A model generated the notes under the pieces. The model made no database searches. It was given only the letters and a program-made list of their open reading frames with translations, and was not told where the DNA came from. A stretch of 30,409 bases of DNA, taken from positions 1 to 30,409 of the forward strand of contig CAMDNZ010000039.1 in the NCBI GenBank assembly GCA_945903445.1, in the 5' to 3' direction. This document shows, piece by piece, positions 1 through 7,194 of the stretch. Source of the stretch: Bordetella parapertussis (lineage in GTDB: Bacteria; Pseudomonadota; Gammaproteobacteria; Burkholderiales; Burkholderiaceae_B). A program made the position numbers and the translations under genes. Position 1 is the stretch's first letter. Each line of letters begins with the position of its first letter.

Positions 1-107
1 GCTTTGGTAAAACACCATGGCATACCTTCCAGGAGTCAAAACAACTCGCTCTCGATAAACAGTTGAATCGGACAATGCCGACACCGTCTCCTTCTTTAGG
101 CGCTTAA
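1..107 (+). CDS. Possible 3' end of an unidentified upstream gene (partial)
   Basis: The reading frame starting at base 3 stays open from the window edge to a TAA at 105-107, giving about 34 residues that begin FGKTPWHTFQ and end PSLGA. The other two frames close earlier (frame 1 at 64-66, frame 2 almost at once and again at about 50). The downstream T3SS genes are packed head to tail, so an upstream gene ending just before them is expected. The tail does not resemble the end of a T3SS needle protein, which in SPI-2 precedes ssaH, and I do not recognise it. A short open frame like this could also occur by chance. Confidence 0.3.
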   Translation, partial: FGKTPWHTFQESKQLALDKQLNRTMPTPSPSLGA

Positions 108-154
108 TAGAGTTGTACTGTCAGATTAAATCGTGGCTAGGACAGATAACTCGC

Positions 155-424
155 ATGCAAGCCCCTCAATCCATTGCCCGCCTGGTCGCCGAAGCCGGTT
201 TTGCCGCCGTGAATCATGGCCTGCGCGCCGAGATGCGCGACATTCTGTCTGCGTTGCCAGACTGGATCGATGAGCCCGTGCAGCTCGCTCGCATCGAGGC
301 CATTGTGCTGCTTGGCCTGGGGCAACGTCGTGCCGCAGCGCGGCGGCTGGCCGCGGTGGATGCAGGCGATGTCGGTGTGTTGAGTGCCTTGCTGACCCAA
401 GATTCGCCGGAGCTACGGACATGA
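155..424 (+). CDS. ssaH: SsaH/YscG-like T3SS needle co-chaperone
   Basis: Small helical cytoplasmic protein of 89 residues. The stretch FAAVNHGL followed by an ILSALPDW-type helix and LGLGQRRAAARRLAAVD resembles Salmonella SsaH (FAGVNHSL, then LLLAGLNEPLKAAKIL). In that family the protein pairs with a small partner (SsaE/EscE) to hold the needle subunit soluble before export. The TGA stop overlaps the ATG of the rod gene as ATGA, so translation is probably coupled. Start choice is uncertain: ATG at 155 has only a distant AGGA, and the frame extends up to a TTG at 113. The needle gene is not visible just upstream, unlike SPI-2. Identity rests on remembered family similarity and gene order. Confidence 0.72.
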   Translation: MQAPQSIARLVAEAGFAAVNHGLRAEMRDILSALPDWIDEPVQLARIEAIVLLGLGQRRAAARRLAAVDAGDVGVLSALLTQDSPELRT

Positions 425-672
425 ATATTGCCGCTATTTCAGATCAGATCGCAACGTTTGCTTCGGCCAATCCGGCTGTCGCTGCAACACCTACTCAATC
501 CGACCAACAACGGTTTTCTGCCTTGCTCGCGCAACCGGCCAACATCGGTTCTCCGGACGTTTTGCTCGGTGAGCAAGCCGCTATCGGTCGGATGATCGTG
601 GAAACCGAGATGATCGCAAAGGTGGCAGGCTCGGTGACTCAGTCCATCAACAAACTGGCGAATATGCAATGA
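421..672 (+). CDS. sctI: T3SS inner rod protein SctI (SsaI/BscI type)
   Basis: 83-residue protein with the size and layout of SctI. A variable polar N-terminal half is followed by a conserved amphipathic C-terminal helix (GRMIVETEMIAKVAGSVTQS) that packs like the needle subunit. SctI forms the short rod that links the export gate to the needle base and takes part in switching from early to intermediate substrates. It starts in an ATGA overlap with the SsaH-like gene and ends in another ATGA overlap with sctJ. The order ssaH-ssaI-ssaJ is that of SPI-2. No signal peptide is visible, as expected for a substrate of the machine itself. Confidence 0.87.
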   Translation: MNIAAISDQIATFASANPAVAATPTQSDQQRFSALLAQPANIGSPDVLLGEQAAIGRMIVETEMIAKVAGSVTQSINKLANMQ

Positions 673-1250
673 GACCCTGGGCGCCGATACTGTGCATCGT
701 TCTCTCGCTTGCCGGTTGCAAGAGCGAACTGTATGGCCGCCTGGATGAGACCGAGGCGAATCAGATGCTTGCCTTGTTGATCTACAACAAGATTGCGGCT
801 CAGAAAAGCGCGGGCAAGGAGGGCATTGCCTTACAGGTGGACGAAGACCGTTTCGTCGATGCGGTCGAAGTGCTGCGCCAACACGGGTTGCCGCGCCGCA
901 AGATCGCGACTATGCAGGATTTGTTTCCCAGTGGTCAGTTGGTGGCGTCGCCCGAGCAGGAGCAGGCAAAACTCATCTATCTCAAAAGCCAACAACTGGA
1001 AAAGATGCTTTCCAGCATGGATGGCGTGATCGCCGTCGAGGTCTCCGTGGCCCAGTCGAACTCGCGCGAAGGCGGCCAGCCGGAACCCGCATCCGCGGCA
1101 GTGTTCATCAAGTACAGCCCCGAGGTCAATTTGCCGGTGCGCGAGGCGGAGATTCGCGCGTTGATCCATCACGGTATCCCTGCATTGGCCCCCGAGCGCA
1201 TCAGCTTGAGCATGCAGCGGGCAGAGTACCGTTATCTGCCGCCAGCCTGA
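669..1250 (+). CDS. sctJ: T3SS inner-membrane ring lipoprotein SctJ (EscJ/SsaJ type)
   Basis: 193-residue lipoprotein. The signal peptide ends in a lipobox LAGC with Cys17 as the lipidated residue. The mature part carries the SctJ motifs EANQMLALLIYNKIAA, DRFVDAVEVLRQHGLPRR, LVASPEQEQAKLIYLK and AAVFIKYSPEVNLP, which form the two ring-building domains. SctJ makes the 24-fold periplasmic ring on the inner membrane with SctD. The protein stops soon after the second domain (EYRYLPPA) and lacks the C-terminal linker and membrane helix of SsaJ or YscJ; enteropathogenic EscJ has the same short form of about 190 residues. ATGA overlap with sctI. Confidence 0.96.
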   Translation: MRPWAPILCIVLSLAGCKSELYGRLDETEANQMLALLIYNKIAAQKSAGKEGIALQVDEDRFVDAVEVLRQHGLPRRKIATMQDLFPSGQLVASPEQEQAKLIYLKSQQLEKMLSSMDGVIAVEVSVAQSNSREGGQPEPASAAVFIKYSPEVNLPVREAEIRALIHHGIPALAPERISLSMQRAEYRYLPPA

Positions 1251-1257
1251 GGTCGAC

Positions 1258-1818
1258 ATGGATCCTGCATTGCGTCGGTTATATACGCTGTGGTGGCAGC
1301 CAGGACGGGAAATGGCGGCGGGTTGGTGGACTGCTTTGGGATTGCCCCAATGGCAGCAGTCCTACGTCAACCAGCCCTTGCTGCGCCCGTCGTTAGACAG
1401 GATGATCGCCCATCGATTAGGGCATGCAAAGACAGCTCCACCCATGAGTACGTTGGCCGCAGCGCTGCTTGCGGACGACACCCGTTGCCAGGTGCTTTGT
1501 CTTGCGCTGGGCTTGTGGGCGTTGCAGTGTCCCGACTATTTGCTGATGCGACGTTATAGGGATGCGTTGTCTTCCCTGTTGGACGCCCGCGTCATGAACC
1601 AACTGCAGGCACTGATCCCGGTGAACGCCACGCATGCAGCAGGCGTGGAGCCGGAGGATCTGCGTGCAACGGCGTGGCGCTCGGGCGTCGTCTGGTTGGC
1701 AGCCTCTTGCGATCCAGCGTTGGCAGTGTGCAGGTTGTTGTGGGATCCCGTTGCGGCGCAGCCCGGACCGTCGATCCCACCCGAGCTCGTGTTGGAAAAA
1801 CTACAGAGGTGGTTATGA
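1258..1818 (+). CDS. sctK: T3SS cytosolic sorting-platform protein SctK
   Basis: 186-residue Trp- and Leu-rich soluble protein with no signal peptide or clear membrane helix. It sits between sctJ and sctL, where the SctK gene lies in SPI-2 (the unnamed frame between ssaJ and ssaK) and in Ysc systems. SctK anchors the SctQ/SctL/SctN sorting platform to the cytoplasmic face of the basal body. Residues near the start (LWWQPGREMAAGWW) and the C-terminal LEKLQRWL are compatible with the family, but SctK proteins diverge strongly, so position in the operon carries much of the call. GAGG lies six bases before the ATG, and the TGA stop overlaps the sctL ATG. Confidence 0.82.
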   Translation: MDPALRRLYTLWWQPGREMAAGWWTALGLPQWQQSYVNQPLLRPSLDRMIAHRLGHAKTAPPMSTLAAALLADDTRCQVLCLALGLWALQCPDYLLMRRYRDALSSLLDARVMNQLQALIPVNATHAAGVEPEDLRATAWRSGVVWLAASCDPALAVCRLLWDPVAAQPGPSIPPELVLEKLQRWL

Positions 1819-2450
1819 GTCTCAATCCTTTGTGCATTCCCGTGCTGATCCTGCCCGGACCGATGCCGCCTGGAACGGTGATATCGGCCGCAGCCCTAGA
1901 CGAGCGCAGCGACATCGCTGCGCTGCGCGAGCAGGTTGCCGTCGAACTGGCGCAGGCGCGCCAGGACGCCCAGGCGCTGCGCGAGCGTGCCTTGCATTCG
2001 GCCGAGCAGGAGATCGAGCAGCTCAGGCATCAGGCGCGCGATGGCGCCGTAGCCGAAGCGGTGCAATGGCTGTGTCGAGAGCACGAGATGGAGCGGATCA
2101 TTGCAGGTCAGTTGGCAACGCGCTGGCGCGGCTTGACGGCGAGCGTGCTGAAGAAATTGCTGAGCAATAGCGACCAGAACGAGCCCATGCTGCGCCGTGT
2201 TGAGTGCGAGGTGGCGCAGCTGCTGCCGCAAGGCAGACTGACTTTGTATGTAGAGCCCGCGGCGCTCGATACGGCTACGCGTGCCTATGCCGCCACGCCG
2301 GAACTGGCGATCGTCGCGGACGCCGAGCTAGGCCCGGGTCAAGCTCGGCTCGACAATGGCCTGGTTCGAATCTCGCTGGACGAGCGTGCCTATCGGGACG
2401 GGCTGCTGGAGCAATTGTCCGGCGAGGTGGAGGGCGTCGCTCATGCTTAA
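1815..2450 (+). CDS. sctL: T3SS stator protein SctL (HrpE/YscL/SsaK family)
   Basis: 211 residues. It opens with the short hydrophobic N-terminus usual for YscL proteins, then a charged coiled coil at about residues 30-85 (ALREQVAVELAQARQDAQ, ALHSAEQEIEQLRHQ). A globular C-terminal domain follows that ends with LDNGLVRISLDERAY, comparable to FliH and V-type ATPase peripheral stalks. SctL dimers tie the ATPase SctN to SctQ and restrain ATPase activity. The frame is open upstream to 1674, but the ATG at 1815 is preferred because it overlaps the sctK stop as ATGA and begins the family-like sequence. The stop codon lies within the start of the next gene (8-base overlap). Confidence 0.9.
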   Translation: MSLNPLCIPVLILPGPMPPGTVISAAALDERSDIAALREQVAVELAQARQDAQALRERALHSAEQEIEQLRHQARDGAVAEAVQWLCREHEMERIIAGQLATRWRGLTASVLKKLLSNSDQNEPMLRRVECEVAQLLPQGRLTLYVEPAALDTATRAYAATPELAIVADAELGPGQARLDNGLVRISLDERAYRDGLLEQLSGEVEGVAHA

Positions 2451-3486
2451 GTTGGATCAATGCATGACGAGCGGCGTATCGGCAGATACCCCCGATAACG
2501 CGGTGCACGCAGGGCCGACGGGTCTTTCAGCGGGCGCTTCGGTCGTGGCGCTGGCGCAAGCCGAGTTGGCGGAGTTCAAGAGCAGCGCATTGCTGGAAGC
2601 CCAGGAAGATCTGAGCTTTGCACTCGGTGGCAGGCTTCGGGACAATCGTCGAGGAGGCGCTCAACAAGACGGCGCGCGTGGCCGCGTGTTGGCGCACAAA
2701 CTCGTGGCCGAGGTGTCCTCGATAGAGTCGGTGGTGTTGGATGACATCTTATCGGGCTCGCAAGACTGGCAGAATTCGCCTCAAGTGTTGCTTGCGCTGC
2801 AGGCGCATACCTCCGATCCAGGGCAAATGGCCCTCATGCTGGCCACTGTGCTGGCGCGCGGTAAGCCGGACGGACGCCTGCGTCGTAAGTTGGAAGAGGC
2901 GCTGGCCGGCCTGACCGACGATGAAGATATGGCGCTTTCCTTGTTCGGGATCGTCGAGCTCGGTTCATCCACGCCGGCGATGCGTGTGCAGCTGCGCAAT
3001 CTCTATCACCGTGCCAGTGCGTCACGCCAAAGACTCTCGCAATGGATGGACGTGTTAGGCGAGGGTGACGATCGAAAGCGCAGGTTGCGCGCGATGATGC
3101 GCGTCATCGCCTACGAGTTGTCCATCAGCGGACAGGCGATCGTCGGCAGCCACTTGGCTGCGGTGATCGGCGATCTCAAACAACTGTTGCGCCTGTTGGG
3201 CGTGCACGAGCATTGCAATCAGGCTGCCACCGCACTCGCCTTGCCTGCCCTGAGCGGGGAAATGCTGATGCGCACTGTCGTGGTGCTGGTCGAGCAAGTG
3301 TGGGTGAGCGCCGACAGTGTGACCGATGTGCTGCCCAGCGTCACCCTCGATCAGAGACATCGGCTGCTACGCGCGTTGAGAAAACTCGTGCAATTGCTGC
3401 CAGACGAGTGCTTCGTCGATGGCGAACAAAAAACCCAAATCGAAGCCGCCCTCGCGGAGCTGGGCGAGCGCTGCCTGGATGCATGA
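2443..3486 (+). CDS. sctW: T3SS gatekeeper SctW (SsaL/SepL/YopN family)
   Basis: 347-residue helical protein. Its N-terminal third is low in secondary-structure signals and carries a chaperone-binding-like stretch rich in Ala and Ser. The rest follows the HrpJ/YopN-type repeat fold (LAHKLVAEVSSIE, LLALQAHTSDPGQMALMLATVLARG, LRNLYHRASASRQRLSQWMDVLGEGDDRKRRL). Gatekeepers hold back effectors until translocators have been exported. The start at 2443 overlaps the sctL end and has AGGG eight bases upstream; ATG at 2464 is a weaker alternative. It closes the first operon: a dyad lies directly at its stop and a gap of about 150 bases follows before the translocon block, as in SPI-2 where ssaL follows ssaK. 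Confidence 0.85.
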   Translation: MLKLDQCMTSGVSADTPDNAVHAGPTGLSAGASVVALAQAELAEFKSSALLEAQEDLSFALGGRLRDNRRGGAQQDGARGRVLAHKLVAEVSSIESVVLDDILSGSQDWQNSPQVLLALQAHTSDPGQMALMLATVLARGKPDGRLRRKLEEALAGLTDDEDMALSLFGIVELGSSTPAMRVQLRNLYHRASASRQRLSQWMDVLGEGDDRKRRLRAMMRVIAYELSISGQAIVGSHLAAVIGDLKQLLRLLGVHEHCNQAATALALPALSGEMLMRTVVVLVEQVWVSADSVTDVLPSVTLDQRHRLLRALRKLVQLLPDECFVDGEQKTQIEAALAELGERCLDA

Positions 3487-3506
3487 CGTCGAGTGCGCGT
3501 CGACGT
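3486..3506. repeat. Dyad overlapping the sctW stop codon
   Basis: A perfect 7-base inverted repeat (ACGTCGA / TCGACGT, 7-base loop) begins on the last base of the sctW stop codon. No T-run follows, so it is not a classical intrinsic terminator. It could be a weak attenuating hairpin between the apparatus operon and the translocon operon. Confidence 0.4.
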
Positions 3507-3559
3507 ACGTGTTGTATGTGCCGACGGTTTCCGCCGACTGAAAAAAGCGATAAGTGCAG

Positions 3560-3576
3560 CGGCTTTTCGAAAGCCG
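3560..3576. promoter_or_regulatory. Palindrome upstream of the translocon block
   Basis: CGGCTTT-TCG-AAAGCCG is a perfect 7-base stem about 60 bases before the SseA-like start, inside the 152-base gap between sctW and the translocon genes. It could be an operator or a small hairpin. No convincing sigma70 -35/-10 pair was found in the gap; TAGTAT at about 3593 is the best -10 candidate but lacks a matching -35. Confidence 0.35.
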
Positions 3577-3638
3577 GATTCGATCGGGAAACCTAGTATT
3601 GGGTCTAAGGACACCACTATCCATCGACAGGTTCAGCC

Positions 3639-3992
3639 ATGACAACTCACGACAACACAGAAATTCAAAAATTTATGCGAGACCTGAACAAACGCCAGCA
3701 GGAATTGGGCGAGCAATTGCAAGCCTTTGAGACGCTGCAACAGGAGATCGCTCGGTTGAAGCAACTAGCGCCGAACGATATCCAGGCGCGTCAACGATTG
3801 AACCGTCTGTCTGGTGTGATGCAACGCGACTTTGCACCCCTTTACCAGCGTTTTCAGCACTGCGCGCAAAGTCTGCACAGTCAGTTGGAATCGCTCGAAG
3901 TATCGCTTCGCAACGCGGAACGTCCGGTTTCCGAGCAAGCGACAGCAGTAAGCCGACGCAAATCTCCGCTAGTGGGCCGCGCGTTTTTTTAA
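3639..3992 (+). CDS. sseA: SseA/CesAB-like chaperone for the filament protein
   Basis: 117-residue, strongly charged and coiled-coil-prone protein (FMRDLNKRQQELGEQLQAF, LQQEIARLKQLAP, LHSQLESLEVSLRNAE) with a basic tail ending SRRKSPLVGRAFF. It lies directly upstream of the EspA/SseB-like gene. In SPI-2 the small coiled-coil chaperone SseA is encoded in that position and keeps SseB and SseD soluble, and in EPEC CesAB does the same for EspA. Its size matches SseA (about 108 residues). Coiled-coil chaperones share little sequence, so the call depends mainly on position, size and composition. CAGG lies seven bases before the ATG. It probably starts the second transcription unit. Confidence 0.6.
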   Translation: MTTHDNTEIQKFMRDLNKRQQELGEQLQAFETLQQEIARLKQLAPNDIQARQRLNRLSGVMQRDFAPLYQRFQHCAQSLHSQLESLEVSLRNAERPVSEQATAVSRRKSPLVGRAFF

Positions 3993-4024
3993 TCTTCTCC
4001 GGTTACTCATATCAAGGAGTCAAC

Positions 4025-4570
4025 ATGCCCATCGAACTCAATGGCGGTACCGTTACCGCCGCGCAAGATCCCGAGTACGAAAGCCATCTCGATCGCAATG
4101 CCGACAAGGGCGACTCGATTATGTCGGAAGGCATTTCCTTGCTCTACAAATTCATGAACCTGTTCGGCGATCTGACTAAGGGTAAATATGACCAGATGAA
4201 TGTCAAGGCCGATCGTGCGCGCTCGTCGCAGCAGGTGGCCAACGAAGTCGAAACCGTTATTTCCAAGCTGTCCAAAGCGGGCGATAAAGCAAAGTTGCCC
4301 GACGACGTCATCCAATACCTGAAGGACGAACGTATTCCCATCGCCACGGGGACCGCAGCCAGTAGCGGCACCGACCTGGATAAGGGCGATCTCGACTCGG
4401 TCAAAAGTGCGTTGGAAACGGATTCCGGGCGCTGTTCCGATTTCGTCACTCAGGCGCAATTGCATATCCAAAAAAATATGCAGTCCTACAACGTCTGCGT
4501 GAGCCTGGTCAACAGCATGCAATCCTTGCTGGCCGAGATGCTCAAGTCCATCGCGCAGAACATCCGCTGA
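4025..4570 (+). CDS. sseB: T3SS translocon filament protein, SseB/EspA family
   Basis: 181-residue secreted subunit expected to form the extracellular sheath or tip connecting the needle to the translocation pore. Family signatures are clear beside EspA and SseB: LLYKFMNLFGDLTKGKYDQM, SSQQVANEVE, KAKLPDDVIQYLKDERI and KGDLDSVKSALE, followed by a long C-terminal helix (LVNSMQSLLAEMLKSIAQNIR), the region used for coiled-coil polymerisation. No Sec signal, as expected. A strong AAGGAG sits five bases before the ATG, consistent with high expression of a structural subunit. It is flanked by its probable chaperone upstream and an SscA-like chaperone downstream, in the SPI-2 order. Confidence 0.87.
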   Translation: MPIELNGGTVTAAQDPEYESHLDRNADKGDSIMSEGISLLYKFMNLFGDLTKGKYDQMNVKADRARSSQQVANEVETVISKLSKAGDKAKLPDDVIQYLKDERIPIATGTAASSGTDLDKGDLDSVKSALETDSGRCSDFVTQAQLHIQKNMQSYNVCVSLVNSMQSLLAEMLKSIAQNIR

Positions 4571-4591
4571 TATCCCACGATGGGGGAGACT

Positions 4592-5044
4592 ATGCAAGAC
4601 GATCTTGACACCGTACGTGACTTCTTTAACCAAGGCGGCACCGTGCAAGCGTTGTTGGATTTGGATCCGGTCGATCTTGATCGTATTTACGCCTATGCCT
4701 GTCAATTATTCGATGTCGGCGACTACGCAGCGGCAAAACGCTTTTTCTTACTACTTTCCCGCTTAAGTCACTGGCAGTTCGACTATTGGCTGGCATTAGG
4801 TCTGTGTTGCCAACGTTTGGGCGAGCATGCCGAAGCGGTGCTCTGCTTCGGACAAGCGGGTTTGTTGCGGCTGGACGACCCGCGCTCCGCCTACCTGGCG
4901 GGCTTGAGCTATCAGCTCGCAGACCAGCCGACGATGGCTCGCAAGGCCCTGGACGCCGCGATCAAGTGGTGTTCGGACAAGCCCGAGTATGCCGCACTCA
5001 AAGTCGACATCCTGCGTCAACCTCTCTTTTCTCGTCAGGAGTAA
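4592..5044 (+). CDS. sscA: TPR chaperone of T3SS translocators, SscA/SicA/LcrH (SycD) family
   Basis: 150-residue class II chaperone made of three tetratricopeptide repeats: LDRIYAYACQLFDVGDYAAAKRFF, YWLALGLCCQRLGEHAEAVLCFGQAG, and PRSAYLAGLSYQLADQPTMARKALDAA. The N-terminal stretch (GGTVQALLDLDPVDLDRIYAYA) is the usual SycD lead-in. Such proteins bind the hydrophobic pore-forming translocators in the cytosol; SscA serves SseC. Position directly before the sseC-like gene supports this. The frame begins at an ATG at 4580, but ATG at 4592 is preferred because GGGGGAG lies just in front of it and nothing useful precedes 4580. A TPR chaperone paired with one major translocator is the norm. Confidence 0.92.
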   Translation: MQDDLDTVRDFFNQGGTVQALLDLDPVDLDRIYAYACQLFDVGDYAAAKRFFLLLSRLSHWQFDYWLALGLCCQRLGEHAEAVLCFGQAGLLRLDDPRSAYLAGLSYQLADQPTMARKALDAAIKWCSDKPEYAALKVDILRQPLFSRQE

Positions 5045-5048
5045 TGCC

Positions 5049-6536
5049 ATGAGTAGCACACTAGTCCAAAGCAGGCCGACGGGTGTGGTGGGCGGGTTGC
5101 CACGACCGGAGGAAACCGGTGCGGCAGCTCAAGCCGAGCGTGTCGGGGCGGGTGCATTCGAATCCACTGCCGCGTCTAAACGCACTGATCGTCAACCCAG
5201 TCGAGTGCAGGACTTTCACGCGCCTCCACGCCCGCGCGATTCGGTCTCGCTGCAACTGGCCGAGGGAGCGCTCAACCGCATTCTGTCGACTTTCGGACCC
5301 GAGATCGATGGTAAGCCGATAACGCTCGCCAAACTCGAAAGCACTCCGATGGAGGCCATGAATCTGGCAGCCTCGTTATTGGCTGTAAGAGCCTTGGGTG
5401 ATAGCGCCGAACTGAAATCATTGGCGTTGGAGATCCGTACCCGCGGTATCGAGAACATTCGTCAGCGCCAACACGAAAAATTGTGCCAAGAGATCGACAA
5501 GAGCATCGAGGATTCGCAGAAGGCCCAGAAGGCCGGCATTATTTCCGTCATCGTCGACTGGGTTGTTGCGGTGGCGGAGGTGGTCAGCGGCGTCGTCAAA
5601 ATCGCCCTTGGGGACGTTGCCGGCGGTGCCATGGATCTTGCTGCTGGCTGTTCGGGCTTCGTCAAAGCGCTCGCTGAAACGATAGCCTTGACTTGCGACG
5701 AAGAAACAGCCAAGAAATGGAAAGAAGTAGCGGAGGTCGCTGGAAAAATTCAGCTGGCTTTTGAAATTGCCGGCATGTGCGTAGATGTTATCAGCGTGGG
5801 CCGCGGCGTCATGGCTTTGAAATCGGTCGCAAAGGGCACCGAAGCTGTTTTGGAGAAGGGCGCGGGCGAAGTACTTCACGCCGCAGTGGAAACGGGCAGC
5901 AACAAACTCGCCAAAGAATGCGCGGTAAGCATCGGCGAGCAGGTGGCCAAGAACGTGGCAGAGCAGGTGGCTAAGGACGTCTCCGTACCCTTAAGTAGAA
6001 GGTTGCTGGCCCGTGCGGTTGGCAAGGAGGCGGCTTGCGAGTTTCTCAAGGACTGTACGCAGGAAGCCCTCCAGGCGGCGCTGCAACACGCCGTTGCCAA
6101 GTCGGTTGCTCAATCCGTAGAAAGGGTGGCGGGGCAAGCCATCAAGAAAGGCGGGGAGGTGACGGTCTCGGCCTTGACCCAAAAAGTCGTGAAAGAAGTT
6201 CGGCGCGAACTGTTCGATTCCATTCTCAAAGCGAGCATTCGGAGTACGGCCAATATCGGAAAAATGGTCACCGTCGCAGGCGCCCGCGGGGCCAACGGCA
6301 TCGCTCAAGGCGTGATCGGTAAGCAACGGGCCGAACTGGAGAAAATCATTCAGACGCTTGCAGCGGAAGGCACTTTCATGCAGTTCATCCTCGACGAATT
6401 CGACAAGTTGAAGAAGCGGGCACGCGAAGACATCAGTCAATTGCTCGACGCCAGCGGCAAAGCGCTTGCCTCGGCATCGGATAGCCAACTCAAGACGGGC
6501 GCGGTGCTTAGCGATATTGCCCACAAAACCGTTTGA
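5049..6536 (+). CDS. sctE: T3SS major pore translocator, SseC/EspD/YopB (SctE) family
   Basis: 495 residues, close to SseC (about 480). An Ala/Arg-rich unstructured N-terminus comes first. Two hydrophobic segments follow: about residues 162-205 (ISVIVDWVVAVAEVVSGVVK, then a Gly/Ala-rich part) and about 234-257 (LAFEIAGMCVDVISVGRGVMAL). The long C-terminal half has Ala/Lys/Glu heptad-like helices (QVAKNVAEQVAKDVS) and a final coiled coil. This is the layout of the large translocator that inserts in the host membrane with the smaller one. The frame is open back to 4989, inside sscA, but AGGAG seven bases before the ATG at 5049 decides the start. It is immediately downstream of its likely chaperone gene. 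Confidence 0.88.
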   Translation: MSSTLVQSRPTGVVGGLPRPEETGAAAQAERVGAGAFESTAASKRTDRQPSRVQDFHAPPRPRDSVSLQLAEGALNRILSTFGPEIDGKPITLAKLESTPMEAMNLAASLLAVRALGDSAELKSLALEIRTRGIENIRQRQHEKLCQEIDKSIEDSQKAQKAGIISVIVDWVVAVAEVVSGVVKIALGDVAGGAMDLAAGCSGFVKALAETIALTCDEETAKKWKEVAEVAGKIQLAFEIAGMCVDVISVGRGVMALKSVAKGTEAVLEKGAGEVLHAAVETGSNKLAKECAVSIGEQVAKNVAEQVAKDVSVPLSRRLLARAVGKEAACEFLKDCTQEALQAALQHAVAKSVAQSVERVAGQAIKKGGEVTVSALTQKVVKEVRRELFDSILKASIRSTANIGKMVTVAGARGANGIAQGVIGKQRAELEKIIQTLAAEGTFMQFILDEFDKLKKRAREDISQLLDASGKALASASDSQLKTGAVLSDIAHKTV

Positions 6537-6553
6537 TCATTAAGGACATCATC

Positions 6554-7180
6554 ATGAACAACACCATCATGACCAACACCAGCGCCTCAATCGACCGCAG
6601 CAGTGCTCCCGTATTGAGCGTGGCCGATAGTCAGGCTGGCGACGCCATAGGCCAGATCAACGAACTCATGGTCAATCTGGGGCAGCTGTTCGGCAAGATG
6701 CGCGATCTTCTGCGTCAGTACAACCAAGTGCAGCAAGGCAATGCGTTCAAGATGCAGTTGAAATCGTTCGAGACGAGGTTAAGTGGCATAGAAAAAGACT
6801 TTCAAGCCAAGGACGCCCAGGCATGGTCGCAAATCATCAGCGGCGGGGTGCAAGTTTTGGGCGGTGCTGTTTCGACCTTCGGCGCAAGTAAAGGCACCGG
6901 CGAGGCATTAAGCTGGCTGAGCCACTCTGGCGAAGTGACCAAGGGTGCAGGTGCAGTTATCGAAGGGACTGCCAGCTGTGCATGGGTCAACCCAGGGATG
7001 CGTGATAGCCAGAAAGAACAAGCGATCGCCGAGTTCCAACACGGTTTCGCCGATCAATTGCTCAAGCGTGCCAAAGAAACCCTGGAGAAAGCGCTTCGAT
7101 TATCCATCGATATGCGCGAGTTTATGAGCTCGCTCACCCAGGCGCACGATCGCCTCGCCAGTAGCGTAAGACATCAATAA
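6554..7180 (+). CDS. sctB: T3SS minor pore translocator, SseD/EspB (SctB) family
   Basis: 208 residues, the size of SseD (about 195). One central hydrophobic, Gly/Ala/Val-rich stretch at about residues 95-125 (WSQIISGGVQVLGGAVSTFG) lies between two amphipathic helical regions: GQINELMVNLGQLFGKMRDLL upstream and an ALRLSIDMREFMSSL-type helix near the C-terminus. This matches the one-membrane-segment small translocator that forms the pore with SctE. ATG at 6554 has AAGGA seven bases upstream; the in-frame ATG at 6533 overlaps the sctE stop but lacks a binding site. Its place right after the sseC-like gene supports the call. Sequence conservation in this family is weak. Confidence 0.8.
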   Translation: MNNTIMTNTSASIDRSSAPVLSVADSQAGDAIGQINELMVNLGQLFGKMRDLLRQYNQVQQGNAFKMQLKSFETRLSGIEKDFQAKDAQAWSQIISGGVQVLGGAVSTFGASKGTGEALSWLSHSGEVTKGAGAVIEGTASCAWVNPGMRDSQKEQAIAEFQHGFADQLLKRAKETLEKALRLSIDMREFMSSLTQAHDRLASSVRHQ

Positions 7181-7194
7181 CGGAGCCTGGGATC

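Noticed and set aside
3585..3630. HrpL-type ECF sigma box (GGAAAC ... CCAC) before the translocon block
   Set aside because: Spacing is about 21 bases instead of 15-16, and an Esc/Ssa system is not expected to use HrpL.
4007..4705. Minus-strand open frame of 232 codons
   Set aside because: Antisense to the EspA/SseB-like gene, which has clear motifs and a strong ribosome binding site.
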